This document shows, one piece after another, positions 22,902 to 30,508 of a DNA stretch of 30,508 nt. Source of the DNA: Actinomycetes bacterium (GTDB lineage Bacteria; Actinomycetota; Actinomycetes; S36-B12; UBA10799); the NCBI GenBank assembly GCA_029779995.1, contig JAKOZM010000077.1, forward strand, positions 1-30,508, read 5' to 3'. Position 1 is the stretch's first letter, and each line of letters begins with the position of its first letter. The position numbers and the translations under genes were made by a program. The notes below the pieces were generated by a model. It made no database searches and had not been told where the DNA came from. It worked only from the letters and a program-made list of their open reading frames with translations.

Positions 22902-23759
22902 GTGGGTGTTCGCTTACGCGCGGGGGTCATCGGCGTCGGCCGGGCCGGCAGTGCGATGGGTGCTGCGCTCGCGCGGGCCGGCCATCCGGTCGTCGCAGCC
23001 CACGCGGTGAGCGACAAGTCCCGGGAGCGGGCCGCGGCCCTGCTGCCGCAGGCGCAGCTGGTCTCGGTCGAGGACGTCATCGACCGCACCGACCTGGTGC
23101 TGTTGGCCGTGCCCGATGATGTCCTGCCAGCGCTGGCGGACCAGTTGCCCTTCACCCCCGGCCAGTTCGTGGTGCATTGTTCCGGGCGGTACGGGGTGGC
23201 CGTCCTGGCGACCGCCCAAACCCGGGGTGCGCTGCCCTTGGCCTTGCATCCGGCCATGACCCTCACGGGAACCAGCTTGGACGTCGAAAGGCTCTCGGGT
23301 GCGCCGTTCGGTGTCACGGCGCCGGAGCCGTTGCGCATGGCTGCTGAAGCATTGGTCGTGGAAATGGGTGGGGAACCGGTGTGGATCCCCGAACAGGCCC
23401 GCGCGCTGTACCACGCCAGCCTCGCCCACTCGGCGAATCACCTGATAACGCTGGTTGCCTCCGGGACTGAGATGCTGCGCGACGCCGGCGTCGAGCAGCC
23501 GGCCCGCCTGCTCAGCCCTTTGCTGCAGGCGAGCCTCGACAACGCGCTGCGGATGGGCTATCCGGCGCTCACCGGCCCGGTGGTCCGCGGGGATGCTCAG
23601 ACCGTGGCGGCCCACATCGCCGAGCTGGCCTACGATCCGCAGTTGCAGGCCGCCTACATCGCGCTGGCGCGGCTCACCGCGGACCGCGCCCTGGCCGAGG
23701 GCCTGCTGCGCCCGCAGGCCGCTGAAGGTCTGCTCAATGCCCTGGGGCGGTCGGCATGA
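22902..23759 (+). CDS. Rossmann-fold/DUF2520 protein
   Basis: The protein has 285 residues. GVIGVGRAGSAMGAALARAGH at the N-terminus is an NAD(P)-binding GxGxxG motif, and LVLLAVPDDVLPAL is the later Rossmann strand as in pyrroline-carboxylate or ketopantoate reductase relatives. The C-terminal half (about 125-285) matches DUF2520, with ALHPAMTLTG and a long helical tail. Genes of this family often precede panC in Actinomycetota, so a role in pantothenate synthesis, possibly as a ketopantoate reductase, is plausible but unproven here. The stop overlaps the panC ATG. Confidence 0.85.
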   Translation: MGVRLRAGVIGVGRAGSAMGAALARAGHPVVAAHAVSDKSRERAAALLPQAQLVSVEDVIDRTDLVLLAVPDDVLPALADQLPFTPGQFVVHCSGRYGVAVLATAQTRGALPLALHPAMTLTGTSLDVERLSGAPFGVTAPEPLRMAAEALVVEMGGEPVWIPEQARALYHASLAHSANHLITLVASGTEMLRDAGVEQPARLLSPLLQASLDNALRMGYPALTGPVVRGDAQTVAAHIAELAYDPQLQAAYIALARLTADRALAEGLLRPQAAEGLLNALGRSA

Positions 23760-24562
23760 GGGTGGTCGAGACCCGGGAGGATCTGTACACCGATTCCGGG
23801 GATGCCCGCCGCGGTGTGGTGATGACCATGGGCGCCCTGCACGAGGGCCACGCCGATCTGATCCGGGCTGCCCGCGACCGGGACGAGCATGTCACCGTGA
23901 CGATTTTCGTCAACCCGATGCAGTTCGGCCCGCAGGAGGATCTCGCACGCTACCCCCGGACGCTGCAGGCCGATCTCGAGTTGTGTGAGCGCCTCGGAGT
24001 GAACACCGTCTACGTGCCACAGGTGGCCGATGTCTACCCCCGCACGCCGGTCGTGACAGTCGACCCCGGAACGCTGGGGACCGAACTTGAGGGTGTGGTG
24101 CGTCCGACTCACTTCCGCGGGGTGCTGACGGTGGTGTGCAAGCTGCTGCGCATCACCTCGCCAGATGACGCGTACTTCGGCGAGAAGGACTACCAGCAAC
24201 TCACGCTGATCCGGGCTATGGTGGCTGACCTGAACCTAGGGGTCACGGTCGTGGGAGTGCCAACCTCTCGTGAGAGTGACGGGCTGGCTCGATCGAGCCG
24301 AAATGTATACCTCACCAAGGATCAGAGGGCAGCCGCGGCGGCCATCCCGCGGGCTCTGCAGGCCGGGGCCGCGATGAGTTCGCCGGCGGCGATCGAGTCG
24401 GCGGTCCGCGCTGAGTTGGACGGCCTGGAGATCGACTACGTCGCCGTACGCGACCCGGATCTCGGACCGCCGGTGCTCGGCGCCGGCCGGCTGCTGATTG
24501 CCGCGCGCCTGGGAACGACCCGGCTGCTCGACAACTGCGCGGTGCGCTTGGAGGCACTGTGA
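23756..24562 (+). CDS. panC: Pantothenate synthetase
   Basis: PanC joins pantoate and beta-alanine using ATP. The protein has 268 residues. TMGALHEGHADLIR contains the nucleotide-binding HxGH-type motif, FVNPMQFGPQEDLARYPR is the substrate loop, YFGEKDYQQL the Lys-bearing motif, and ESDGLARSSRN the KMSKS-like region. ATG 23756 overlaps the preceding stop. No panB or panD is in the window. The stop overlaps the nadB GTG. Confidence 0.96.
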   Translation: MRVVETREDLYTDSGDARRGVVMTMGALHEGHADLIRAARDRDEHVTVTIFVNPMQFGPQEDLARYPRTLQADLELCERLGVNTVYVPQVADVYPRTPVVTVDPGTLGTELEGVVRPTHFRGVLTVVCKLLRITSPDDAYFGEKDYQQLTLIRAMVADLNLGVTVVGVPTSRESDGLARSSRNVYLTKDQRAAAAAIPRALQAGAAMSSPAAIESAVRAELDGLEIDYVAVRDPDLGPPVLGAGRLLIAARLGTTRLLDNCAVRLEAL

Positions 24563-26151
24563 CCCTGCCCGACTCCCTGCTCGCTCCCACCCCGGGCTGG
24601 TTCATCGAGGCCGATGTCGTCGTGGTGGGATCGGGCATTGCTGGGCTGACCACCGCCATCCGCGCCCGCCGGGCGGGCCGTCGGGTCGTGGTCGTGACCA
24701 AAGCGCATGTTGACGAGGGCTCCACGCGCTGGGCGCAGGGCGGCATCGCAGCGGCGATGGGTCACGGCGACACCCCGCAAGCGCATATGGAGGACACGCT
24801 GGTCGCGGGAGCCGGCCTCTGTGACACCGCTGCGGTCCGGGTGCTGGTGGAGAACGGCCCTGCTGCGGTCCGGCGGCTCATCAACTGGGGCGCTGAGTTC
24901 GACCGGACTCCCGAAGGGGACATCGCCCTCACCCGCGAAGGTGGGCACCACACCGACCGGATCGCCCACGCCGGCGGTGACGCGACTGGTGCTGAGATCT
25001 TGCGCGCCTTGGTCGAAGAGGTGGGCGAGCGCATCCAGGTCATAGAGCATGCTTTGGTTCTGGACATCCTCACCGATGCCACCGGTGCGGCGCAGGGCGT
25101 GACACTGCACGTGATGGGCGAGGGCCAGATTGACGGGGTCGGGGCGATCCTGGCGCCCGCGGTCGTCCTGGCCACGGGTGGCATCGGTCAGGTCTTCCTG
25201 TCGTCGACGAACCCGGCCGTGGCCACCGGCGACGGGGTGGGCGCCGGACTGCGGGCCGGCGCCGCAGTCGCCGACATGGAGTTCGTCCAGTTCCATCCGA
25301 CCGTGATGTACCTGGGTCCCCTCGCATCCGGCCAACAGCCGCTGGTCAGCGAGGCCGTGCGCGGCGAAGGTGCAAAACTGCTCGATGACCAGGGCAAACG
25401 GTTCATGGTCGGGGTGCACCCGATGGAGGAACTCGCGCCTCGGGACGTGGTGGCCAAGGCCATCATGCGGCGTATGCGCGAGTCCGGCGCCGACCATGTC
25501 TGGCTGGATGGCCGACGCCTTGACTGGCCCACCCGCTTCCCCACGATCCTTGCGAGTTGTCTTGAACACGGCATCGATCCCACGCATGACTTGATCCCCG
25601 TCGCCCCCGCCCAGCACTACCACTCAGGCGGGTTGCGCACTGATCTCTGGGGCCGCACCAACGTGCCGGGCCTGTATGCGTGCGGTGAGTGTTCGTGCAC
25701 CGGAGTGCACGGGGCCAACCGATTGGCGAGCAACTCGCTGCTCGAGGGGTTGGTGTTCGCCGACCGGATCGCCGAGGTACTGGCCGACCACGAGTACACC
25801 CGGCGCGACCCGCAGGAGCGCACGTCGCCGTGGGTGGCGAACGCGCGCGACCGACGGGCGTTTCAGCAGGTCATGAACGACGGGGTGGGCGTGCTGCGCA
25901 GCGCCGCCTCGATGTCGGCGGCGCTGACCGCGCTCGATGACTTCGCCGGGGGAGAACCGTCCACGAGCGGGTGGGAGATGACAAACCTGCTGTTCGTGGG
26001 TCGGTCCTTGGCCCTGGCGGCCCTGCGGCGTGAGGAGACTCGCGGTTCGCACTGGCGCGAGGACTACCCAGCGTCCAGCGACCGCTGGTTGCTGCGGCTG
26101 CGGACGCAGGTGGTGGACGGCGAGATGGTGGTCAGGGAGGCGGCACTGTGA
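24559..26151 (+). CDS. nadB: L-aspartate oxidase
   Basis: NadB oxidises L-aspartate to iminoaspartate with FAD, the first step of de novo NAD synthesis. The protein has 530 residues. VVVGSGIAGLTTAIRARRAG is the FAD-binding motif. RWAQGGIAAAMG, HTDRIAHAGGDATGAEILRAL and FVQFHPTVMY are the succinate dehydrogenase/NadB flavoprotein motifs, and CTGVHGANRLASNSLLEGLV is the conserved C-terminal FAD contact. The last 150 residues form the helical domain. The partner quinolinate synthase gene nadA is not in this window. The start is GTG 24559, and the 3' end overlaps nadC by 4 nt. Confidence 0.96.
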   Translation: MTLPDSLLAPTPGWFIEADVVVVGSGIAGLTTAIRARRAGRRVVVVTKAHVDEGSTRWAQGGIAAAMGHGDTPQAHMEDTLVAGAGLCDTAAVRVLVENGPAAVRRLINWGAEFDRTPEGDIALTREGGHHTDRIAHAGGDATGAEILRALVEEVGERIQVIEHALVLDILTDATGAAQGVTLHVMGEGQIDGVGAILAPAVVLATGGIGQVFLSSTNPAVATGDGVGAGLRAGAAVADMEFVQFHPTVMYLGPLASGQQPLVSEAVRGEGAKLLDDQGKRFMVGVHPMEELAPRDVVAKAIMRRMRESGADHVWLDGRRLDWPTRFPTILASCLEHGIDPTHDLIPVAPAQHYHSGGLRTDLWGRTNVPGLYACGECSCTGVHGANRLASNSLLEGLVFADRIAEVLADHEYTRRDPQERTSPWVANARDRRAFQQVMNDGVGVLRSAASMSAALTALDDFAGGEPSTSGWEMTNLLFVGRSLALAALRREETRGSHWREDYPASSDRWLLRLRTQVVDGEMVVREAAL

Positions 26152-26990
26152 CAGTCGACGAGGTGATTCAGGCGGCGTTGGATGAGGATCTGGCCGACGG
26201 CCCTGACGTGACGAGTCTGGCGACGATCCCCGACAGTCACCGGTCGCAGTTGGACTTGGTGGCGCGCCAGGACGGGGTGGTGGCGGGCCTGGACGTGGCT
26301 CAGCGGGCCTTTGAGATGGTGGGGCCGATCACGGTCGAGGTCCTGGCCCACGACGGGGACCACGTGGTGGCCGGTCAAGTGCTGCTGCGGGCCGTGGGTC
26401 CGACGCGGGATCTGCTGACCGCGGAGCGCACAGCGCTGAATCTGCTCACCCATCTTTCGGGGGTGGCAACAGCGACGGCTGCGTGGGTCGAGCTGCTGGG
26501 CGCGCAGGGGCCGCGCGTGCGGGATACCCGAAAGACTCTGCCAGGGCTGCGAGCACTGCAGAAGTACGCGGTGCGCTGCGGCGGGGGCGTGAACCACCGG
26601 ATGAGCCTGTCAGATGCGGCGCTGATCAAGGACAATCACATCGTGGCGGCGGGTGGCGTGGTGCCAGCGTTCGAGGCGGTCCGTGAGCAGTTCCCCGGGA
26701 TCCCTTTGGAAGTGGAGGTGGACTCCCTGGAGCAGTTGCGGGAGGTGCTTGATGCCGGTGCGGATCTGGTTCTGCTGGACAATTTCACGCCAGAGCAGAT
26801 GCGCGAAGCGGTGGCCCTGACTGGTGGCCGGGCGATGCTGGAGGCCTCGGGTGGGCTCACCCTGGACAACGCTGCCGAGGTGGCTGACACAGGTGTGGAC
26901 TATGTGGCTGTGGGCGCGCTGACCCACTCTGTGACGGTGATGGACATCGGGGCGGACCTGCGGGAGATCAACGATGCTACTGACGATTGA
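26148..26990 (+). CDS. nadC: Nicotinate-nucleotide pyrophosphorylase (carboxylating)
   Basis: NadC converts quinolinate and PRPP to nicotinate mononucleotide and CO2. The protein has 280 residues. EDLADGPDVTS is the N-terminal motif, RTALNLLTHLSGVAT the central helix, and RDTRKTLPGLRALQKYAVRCGG the quinolinate-binding stretch, seen as DTRKTLPGLR and YAVRCGG. LIKDNH and VEVDSLEQL follow, and LEASGGLTLDNAAEVADTGVDYVAVGALTHS closes the barrel. The GTG start overlaps nadB. It overlaps coaX by 17 nt, so the NAD and CoA genes are co-transcribed. Confidence 0.96.
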   Translation: MTVDEVIQAALDEDLADGPDVTSLATIPDSHRSQLDLVARQDGVVAGLDVAQRAFEMVGPITVEVLAHDGDHVVAGQVLLRAVGPTRDLLTAERTALNLLTHLSGVATATAAWVELLGAQGPRVRDTRKTLPGLRALQKYAVRCGGGVNHRMSLSDAALIKDNHIVAAGGVVPAFEAVREQFPGIPLEVEVDSLEQLREVLDAGADLVLLDNFTPEQMREAVALTGGRAMLEASGGLTLDNAAEVADTGVDYVAVGALTHSVTVMDIGADLREINDATDD

Positions 26991-27726
26991 CATCGGGAAC
27001 ACGAATACGGTCCTGGGGTTGTTCCACGGCCGTGAGTTGGCGCGCTCGTTCCGGGTGAAGACCGATCCGAGGGCAACCGCAGACGAGATGTTCATTCTCT
27101 ACCGGGCGTTGCTGCGTGGGCAGCCGGACGTGGACGGGATTTCCCTGTGCTCCACGGTGCCCGCCGTGCTGCGCGAGATTCGCCGCATGATCGACGAGTA
27201 CTACCCGGACGTTCCGCGGGTCATCGTCGAGCCGGGTACGAAGACCGGGGTGCCGATCTTGACCGACAACCCTAAGGAGGTGGGCGCGGACCGGATCGTC
27301 AACACCCTTGCCGCTCACGCGCTCTACGGGGGCCCGTGTGTTGTGGTCGACTTCGGGACCTCGACGAATCTGGACGTGGTGTCCGCACGCGGGGAGTTCC
27401 TCGGTGGTGCGCTGGCGCCCGGGATCGAGATCTCGCTGGACGCCTTGGCCGCGAGGGCGGCTGCTCTGCGCAAGGTGGAGTTGGTGGCGCCCCGATCGGT
27501 GATCGGCAAGAACACGGTCGAGGCCCTGCAGTCCGGGGCGCTGTTCGGATTCGCTGGGCAGGTTGATGGGCTTGTCGACCGCATCCAGGAGGAGCTTCCG
27601 CTGGAGGCGGTCATTGCTACTGGTGGGCTGGCTGAGGTGGTACTGCCGGAATCGCGCACGATCACTGCTCATGAGCCTGACCTGACGCTGATCGGGCTGC
27701 GGCTGGTGTTCGAGAAGAACGTCTGA
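26974..27726 (+). CDS. coaX: Type III pantothenate kinase
   Basis: CoaX phosphorylates pantothenate, the first committed step to CoA; type III enzymes are not feedback-inhibited by CoA. The protein has 250 residues. TIDIGNTNTVLGLF is the ASKHA phosphate-1 motif, GADRIVNTLAAHALYGGPCVVVDFGTSTNLDVV carries the GADR substrate motif and the DFGTST phosphate-2 motif, and GGALAPGIEISLDALAARAAAL the dimer-interface motif. GLVDRIQEEL and ATGGLAEVVLPES follow as expected. It ends the DUF2520-panC-nadB-nadC-coaX operon. Confidence 0.95.
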   Translation: MLLTIDIGNTNTVLGLFHGRELARSFRVKTDPRATADEMFILYRALLRGQPDVDGISLCSTVPAVLREIRRMIDEYYPDVPRVIVEPGTKTGVPILTDNPKEVGADRIVNTLAAHALYGGPCVVVDFGTSTNLDVVSARGEFLGGALAPGIEISLDALAARAAALRKVELVAPRSVIGKNTVEALQSGALFGFAGQVDGLVDRIQEELPLEAVIATGGLAEVVLPESRTITAHEPDLTLIGLRLVFEKNV

Positions 27727-27870
27727 GGGTCAAAACTCCGCACGGGGCGGGCCGTTGTGCGGATCTTTGGCCCGGAGAAAACGCCCATACGCCCATATAT
27801 CGGGCGTCGGAAGGGTCAAAACCCCGCACGACCCGGTCGATCCGGGCATCCTCGTGCGGACTTTTGAACC
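27727..27870. repeat. Two tandem imperfect dyad elements and a hairpin after coaX
   Basis: Element 1 has left arm GGGTCAAAACTCCGCAC (27727-27743) and right arm GTGCGGATCTTTGGCCC (27757-27773). Element 2 has GGGTCAAAACCCCGCAC (27813-27829) and GTGCGGACTTTTGAACC (27854-27870). The two left arms differ at one of 17 positions, and within each element most arm positions pair. Between them an AT-centred hairpin CGCCC/GGGCG lies around 27790-27806. The block begins immediately after the coaX stop and may end that transcript. The rest of the gap to 27925 shows only the possible argA promoter. Confidence 0.78.
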
Positions 27871-27913
27871 ACGCAGAGCGACCACCCCCAGCCGCGGGCC
27901 CTCGGACGCCTGA

Positions 27914-27919
27914 AAGACT
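27914..27919 (+). promoter_or_regulatory. Weak -10-like hexamer AAGACT, 6 nt before ATG 27926 (argA)
   Basis: AAGACT keeps A2 and T6 of the -10 pattern at the 6-nt spacing found elsewhere, but lacks the first T. GGGG just before the ATG is a poor ribosome binding site. Confidence 0.25.
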
Positions 27920-27925
27920 TGGGGC

Positions 27926-28417
27926 ATGTTCACCCGTCCAGCGCGCACCCAGGATGTGCGCACGATCCGCGAGCTGATCGACACGTATGCACCGGACCGG
28001 CGGCTGCTGAGCAAGGCGACCGTGACCCTGTACGAGGACGTGACCGATTTCGTCGTCGCGGACGACGATGGCATGGTCGTCGGGTGCGGTGCTGTGCACG
28101 TCATGTGGGAGGATCTGGCCGAGGTGCGCACCGTCGCTGTGCTGCCGCACCTCACCGGCAGGGGCATCGGGTCGGCCATCCTGCTGACGCTGATCGAACG
28201 AGCCAAGGACCTCGGGGTGACCCGTGTGTTCTGCCTGACATTCGAGACGGCCTTTTTCGCCCGGCACGGGTTCCAGGAGTTCGACGAGCGCGGCGTCGAG
28301 ACTCGTGTGTACGAAGAGCTGCTGCGCTCCAGCGATGAGGGCGTCGCGGAGTTCCTCGACCTGGAACGGGTGCGCCCCAACACGCTCGGCAACACCCGGA
28401 TGGTTCTGTTCCTCTGA
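27926..28417 (+). CDS. argA: Amino-acid N-acetyltransferase (short GNAT-type N-acetylglutamate synthase)
   Basis: The protein has 163 residues and consists of a single GNAT domain. RPARTQDVRTIRELIDTYA opens the fold; VVGCGAVHVMWEDLAEVRTVAVLPHLTGRGIGSAIL contains the acetyl-CoA binding motif (V-RTVAV, then GRGIGS). VFCLTFETAFFARHGFQE and VAEFLDLERVRPNTLGNTRM match the actinobacterial short N-acetylglutamate synthase (the Mycobacterium tuberculosis Rv2747 type), which starts arginine synthesis. It lacks the amino-acid kinase domain of classical ArgA, as usual for this group. The stop is one base from the stop of the convergent next gene. Confidence 0.88.
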   Translation: MFTRPARTQDVRTIRELIDTYAPDRRLLSKATVTLYEDVTDFVVADDDGMVVGCGAVHVMWEDLAEVRTVAVLPHLTGRGIGSAILLTLIERAKDLGVTRVFCLTFETAFFARHGFQEFDERGVETRVYEELLRSSDEGVAEFLDLERVRPNTLGNTRMVLFL

Positions 28418-28418
28418 C

Positions 28419-28781
28419 TCAGGTCAGCCGTCGCTGCCAGGCCACGGGATCGTCCACGGCGAAGTAGTGCACGTCGGGGCCGGTGGCCACCGCCAGCACC
28501 GGCTTGGCCGTGTCGTGATCCGGCAGCGCCCGCGTCCAGGTCACCCCCGTGATGTCGATGCGCTCGATCGTCACGACCCGGCCCGAATTGGCCAGGAAGA
28601 TCAGTTGGCTGGGGGTGAGCCGCAGCGTGCCGAAACCGCGCTCCGGACCCGCCGCGATGGCTGCCGGCTCCTGCACCTCACCGGAGCCCAGCGCCGGGCG
28701 CGGTGCCGAGGCGCTCTTGACGAGCCCCCACGTGACATAGATGGCTCCCGCGATCACGGCCAGCCACACCAGCATGCGCAT
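28419..28781 (-). CDS. Small membrane-anchored protein with PH-like domain
   Basis: The protein has 120 residues from ATG 28781. One N-terminal hydrophobic helix (LVWLAVIAGAIYVTWGLV, about 4-21) anchors it, followed by a short Pro/Ala linker. The remainder, from FGTLRLTPSQLIFLANSGRV through ITGVTWTR to VHYFAVDDPVAWQRRL, has the strand pattern of a small bacterial PH/GRAM-like domain, including the LxLT..LxF opening and a closing Trp helix. The function is unknown. Its ATG is one base past the stop of the SDR-like gene, so it is the last gene of the pgm operon. The frame is open upstream to 28859 but overlaps the SDR-like gene. Confidence 0.7.
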   Translation of the reverse strand: MRMLVWLAVIAGAIYVTWGLVKSASAPRPALGSGEVQEPAAIAAGPERGFGTLRLTPSQLIFLANSGRVVTIERIDITGVTWTRALPDHDTAKPVLAVATGPDVHYFAVDDPVAWQRRLT

Positions 28782-28782
28782 G

Positions 28783-29382
28783 TCAGGCCTGCGGAAGCAC
28801 TGTCTCGACCGGCGGGGCCTGTTCCTCCAACAGCCCAAGGAAGTAGTGGGCGATCTCATCGGCCTCGATGTCCTGGCCGATGACTCCGGCGATGGTGATC
28901 ATGGCCACGCGGAGCTCGGACAACTCGGCAGCGGACGCGAACACGAAATTACGTAGGGCGGCCTTGGCGCTGCCCAGGGCAGACGCTCCCGGCCACGGGT
29001 GCAACGCCAGACCGCCACCGGTAACGAAAAATGCCGAGCCGGAGTCCATCAGGGGGACGCTGGCCTGCAGCGCTGACCAGGCGCCCAGGCAGCCCACCCG
29101 CCAGGCCTGCTCGACATCAGCCAGATCCACCTGGCTGGGCGTACCCGGGACCATCACGGACGCGTTGTAGTGCACGATGTCCGGCGGTCCCAGTTCGGCA
29201 CTGGCAGCCTGAACGACCCTGACCACGGCAGCGGGGTCGGCCAGGTCAGCCGCGAACCCAGTGCCGCCGGCCAGGTCGGAGCCGCTGCGTGACACCGCGG
29301 CGACGCGCCGACCTGTACTTGCATAAGCGGCGACGAGAGCGCTGCCGAGCCCGGGACCGACACCCAGCACGATCGCACTCAT
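28783..29382 (-). CDS. SDR-fold protein lacking the usual catalytic tyrosine
   Basis: The protein has 199 residues from ATG 29382. GVGPGLGSALVAAYASTGRRVAAVSRS gives a short-chain dehydrogenase nucleotide-binding motif with an NADP-favouring Arg, followed by FAADLADPAAV (Asp of the adenine pocket) and VHYNASV, the variant of the NNAG motif. At the active site, YxxxK reads ASALGSAKAAL, with Leu where Tyr is expected, and the Ser strand reads FFVTGGGLAL. The classical Ser-Tyr-Lys triad is therefore incomplete. It may be a nucleotide-binding or noncanonical oxidoreductase. The start overlaps the pgm stop as ATGA. Confidence 0.8.
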   Translation of the reverse strand: MSAIVLGVGPGLGSALVAAYASTGRRVAAVSRSGSDLAGGTGFAADLADPAAVVRVVQAASAELGPPDIVHYNASVMVPGTPSQVDLADVEQAWRVGCLGAWSALQASVPLMDSGSAFFVTGGGLALHPWPGASALGSAKAALRNFVFASAAELSELRVAMITIAGVIGQDIEADEIAHYFLGLLEEQAPPVETVLPQA

Positions 29383-30508
29383 CGCAGCGTCTCTGTCACC
29401 AAGTCGCGGGCTGCCGCCTGCACTTGTCCGAGGTGTTCCTGCCCCACCCACGACTCGGCATAGATCTTGTATACGTCCTCGGTGCCCGACGGGCGGGCAG
29501 CGAACCACGCGTCGTCCGTGGTCACCTTGAGACCGCCGATGGCCGCCCCGTTGCCGGGAGCCGCGGTCAGAACGGCGGTGATCGGCGATCCTGCGAGCTG
29601 CGTCGCGCTGACCTGGTCGGCGCTCAGCGCTGCCAGCTTCGCCTTCTGTTCGCGGCTGGCAGGAGCATCGATACGGGCGTACCACGACTGACCGAACTGC
29701 TCGGTGAGCTCGGCGTAGCGCTGACTGGGCGTCTGGCCGGTGACCGCCAGAATCTCGCTGGCAAGGAGTGCGAGCAGAATGCCGTCCTTGTCCGTGGTCC
29801 AGGTGGTGCCGTCCTTGCGCAGGAAGGAGGCGCCGGCTGACTCCTCGCCGCCGAAGACGATGTCGCCGCTGATCAGGCCGGGCACGAACCACTTGAAGCC
29901 CACCGGTACCTCGAGTACCTCGCGCCCCCGGGCGGCCACCACCTTGTCGATCATCGATGAGCTCACCAGCGTCTTACCCACCTTCGCGCTCGGCGACCAC
30001 AACGGACGGTGCGTGACCAGGTAGTCGATCGCCACGGCTAGGTAGTGGTTGGGGTTCATCAGTCCCGCATCGGGGGTGACGATGCCGTGCCGGTCGGAGT
30101 CGGCGTCGTTGCCGGTGGCGATCTGGTAGGAATCCTTGGCGGCCACCAGCGAGGCCATGGCTGACGGCGAGGAGCAATCCATCCGGATCTTGCCATCCCA
30201 GTCCAAGGTCATGAAGCCGAACTGGGCGTCGGTGCGCGGGTTGACGACCTCGAGATTGAGTCCGAGGCGTTCGGCGACGGCGCCCCAGTAGGCGACGCTG
30301 GCGCCACCGAGTGGGTCCGCGCCGATATGGATCGCACCATCCCGGATCGCGCTTATGTCCACGATGCTGGGCAGGTCGTCGACGTAGTCGGCGATGAAGT
30401 CGAAGGGCTGGACCTTGGCCTTGGCCCAGGCCAGTGGAATCCGCCGCACCCCGTCGAGGCCCTGCCGCAGGAGGTCGTTGGCTCGGTCCTGGATCCAGCT
30501 GGTGATCG
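29379..30508 (-). CDS. pgm: Phosphoglucomutase (alpha-D-glucose phosphate-specific), partial
   Basis: The frame is open to the window edge, so the N-terminal part, including the phosphoserine loop, is missing. The 376 C-terminal residues show GADPLGGASVAYW, the metal-binding loop TGNDADSDRHGIV (three Asp residues), the sugar-binding loop FGGEESAGASFL and the phosphate-binding RPSGTEDVYKIYAES near the end. These match the bacterial Pgm type that interconverts glucose 1-phosphate and glucose 6-phosphate for glycogen and trehalose metabolism. The stop overlaps the SDR-like start, forming the operon pgm - SDR - PH-like protein. Confidence 0.93.
   Translation of the reverse strand, partial: ITSWIQDRANDLLRQGLDGVRRIPLAWAKAKVQPFDFIADYVDDLPSIVDISAIRDGAIHIGADPLGGASVAYWGAVAERLGLNLEVVNPRTDAQFGFMTLDWDGKIRMDCSSPSAMASLVAAKDSYQIATGNDADSDRHGIVTPDAGLMNPNHYLAVAIDYLVTHRPLWSPSAKVGKTLVSSSMIDKVVAARGREVLEVPVGFKWFVPGLISGDIVFGGEESAGASFLRKDGTTWTTDKDGILLALLASEILAVTGQTPSQRYAELTEQFGQSWYARIDAPASREQKAKLAALSADQVSATQLAGSPITAVLTAAPGNGAAIGGLKVTTDDAWFAARPSGTEDVYKIYAESWVGQEHLGQVQAAARDLVTETLR

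Overview
The window looks like chromosomal DNA of a high-G+C Gram-positive bacterium (Actinomycetota). The gene order zincin-like DUF2342 protein - tilS - hpt - ftsH - folE - folP - folB - folK - DUF3180, and further on DUF2520 protein - panC - nadB - nadC - coaX, is characteristic of that phylum. G and C dominate third codon positions, many starts are GTG, and neighbouring genes are often coupled by ATGA/GTGA overlaps. I cannot name genus or family from the sequence. No rRNA, tRNA, insertion sequence, prophage or CRISPR was found.

Layout. (1) 1-1139, minus: a methyltransferase and a rhomboid protease (cut by the window edge). (2) 1303-6812, plus: a secreted FnIII-type protein, a DUF2342 zincin, tilS, hpt and ftsH. 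(3) 7033-8454, minus: an exported alpha/beta hydrolase lying between ftsH and folE. (4) 8537-11600, plus: the folate operon folE-folP-folB-folK, DUF3180 and a small unknown protein. (5) 11601-12297: a gene-free stretch holding six copies of a 71-bp tandem repeat with perfectly conserved inverted arms. (6) 12298-15629: a divergently transcribed osmoprotectant (glycine betaine/choline type) ABC importer. (7) 15636-15870: a nest of inverted repeats. (8) 15887-19388, minus: an apparent three-gene operon, hemY/cgoX - radical SAM/SPASM enzyme - stand-alone NuoD-like protein. (9) 19450-20243, minus: a DUF2975 membrane protein and a small YozG-type HTH repressor, with a 35-bp AT-rich palindrome over their promoter. 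(10) 20311-27726, plus: two bacterial PH-domain membrane proteins, a MidA-type methyltransferase, then CoA and NAD biosynthesis (DUF2520 protein, panC, nadB, nadC, coaX). (11) 27727-27870: two more dyad repeats. (12) argA (plus), facing a minus-strand operon of pgm (partial), an SDR-like protein and a small PH-like membrane protein.

How the genes fit together. Most functions are core metabolism: tRNA-Ile lysidine modification, purine salvage, membrane proteolysis, tetrahydrofolate, pantothenate/CoA, NAD, heme and arginine initiation. The less ordinary content is noncoding and combinatorial: at least four unrelated palindromic repeat families, three of which fill the three larger gaps between convergent genes; a recurring -10-like hexamer placed 6-7 nt before start codons, which suggests widespread leaderless transcription; and a NuoD-like subunit without the rest of complex I, grouped with a heme-pathway oxidase and a radical SAM enzyme, while a MidA/NDUFAF7-type methyltransferase is encoded 5 kb away. 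All assignments are from reading the sequence; no database search was made.
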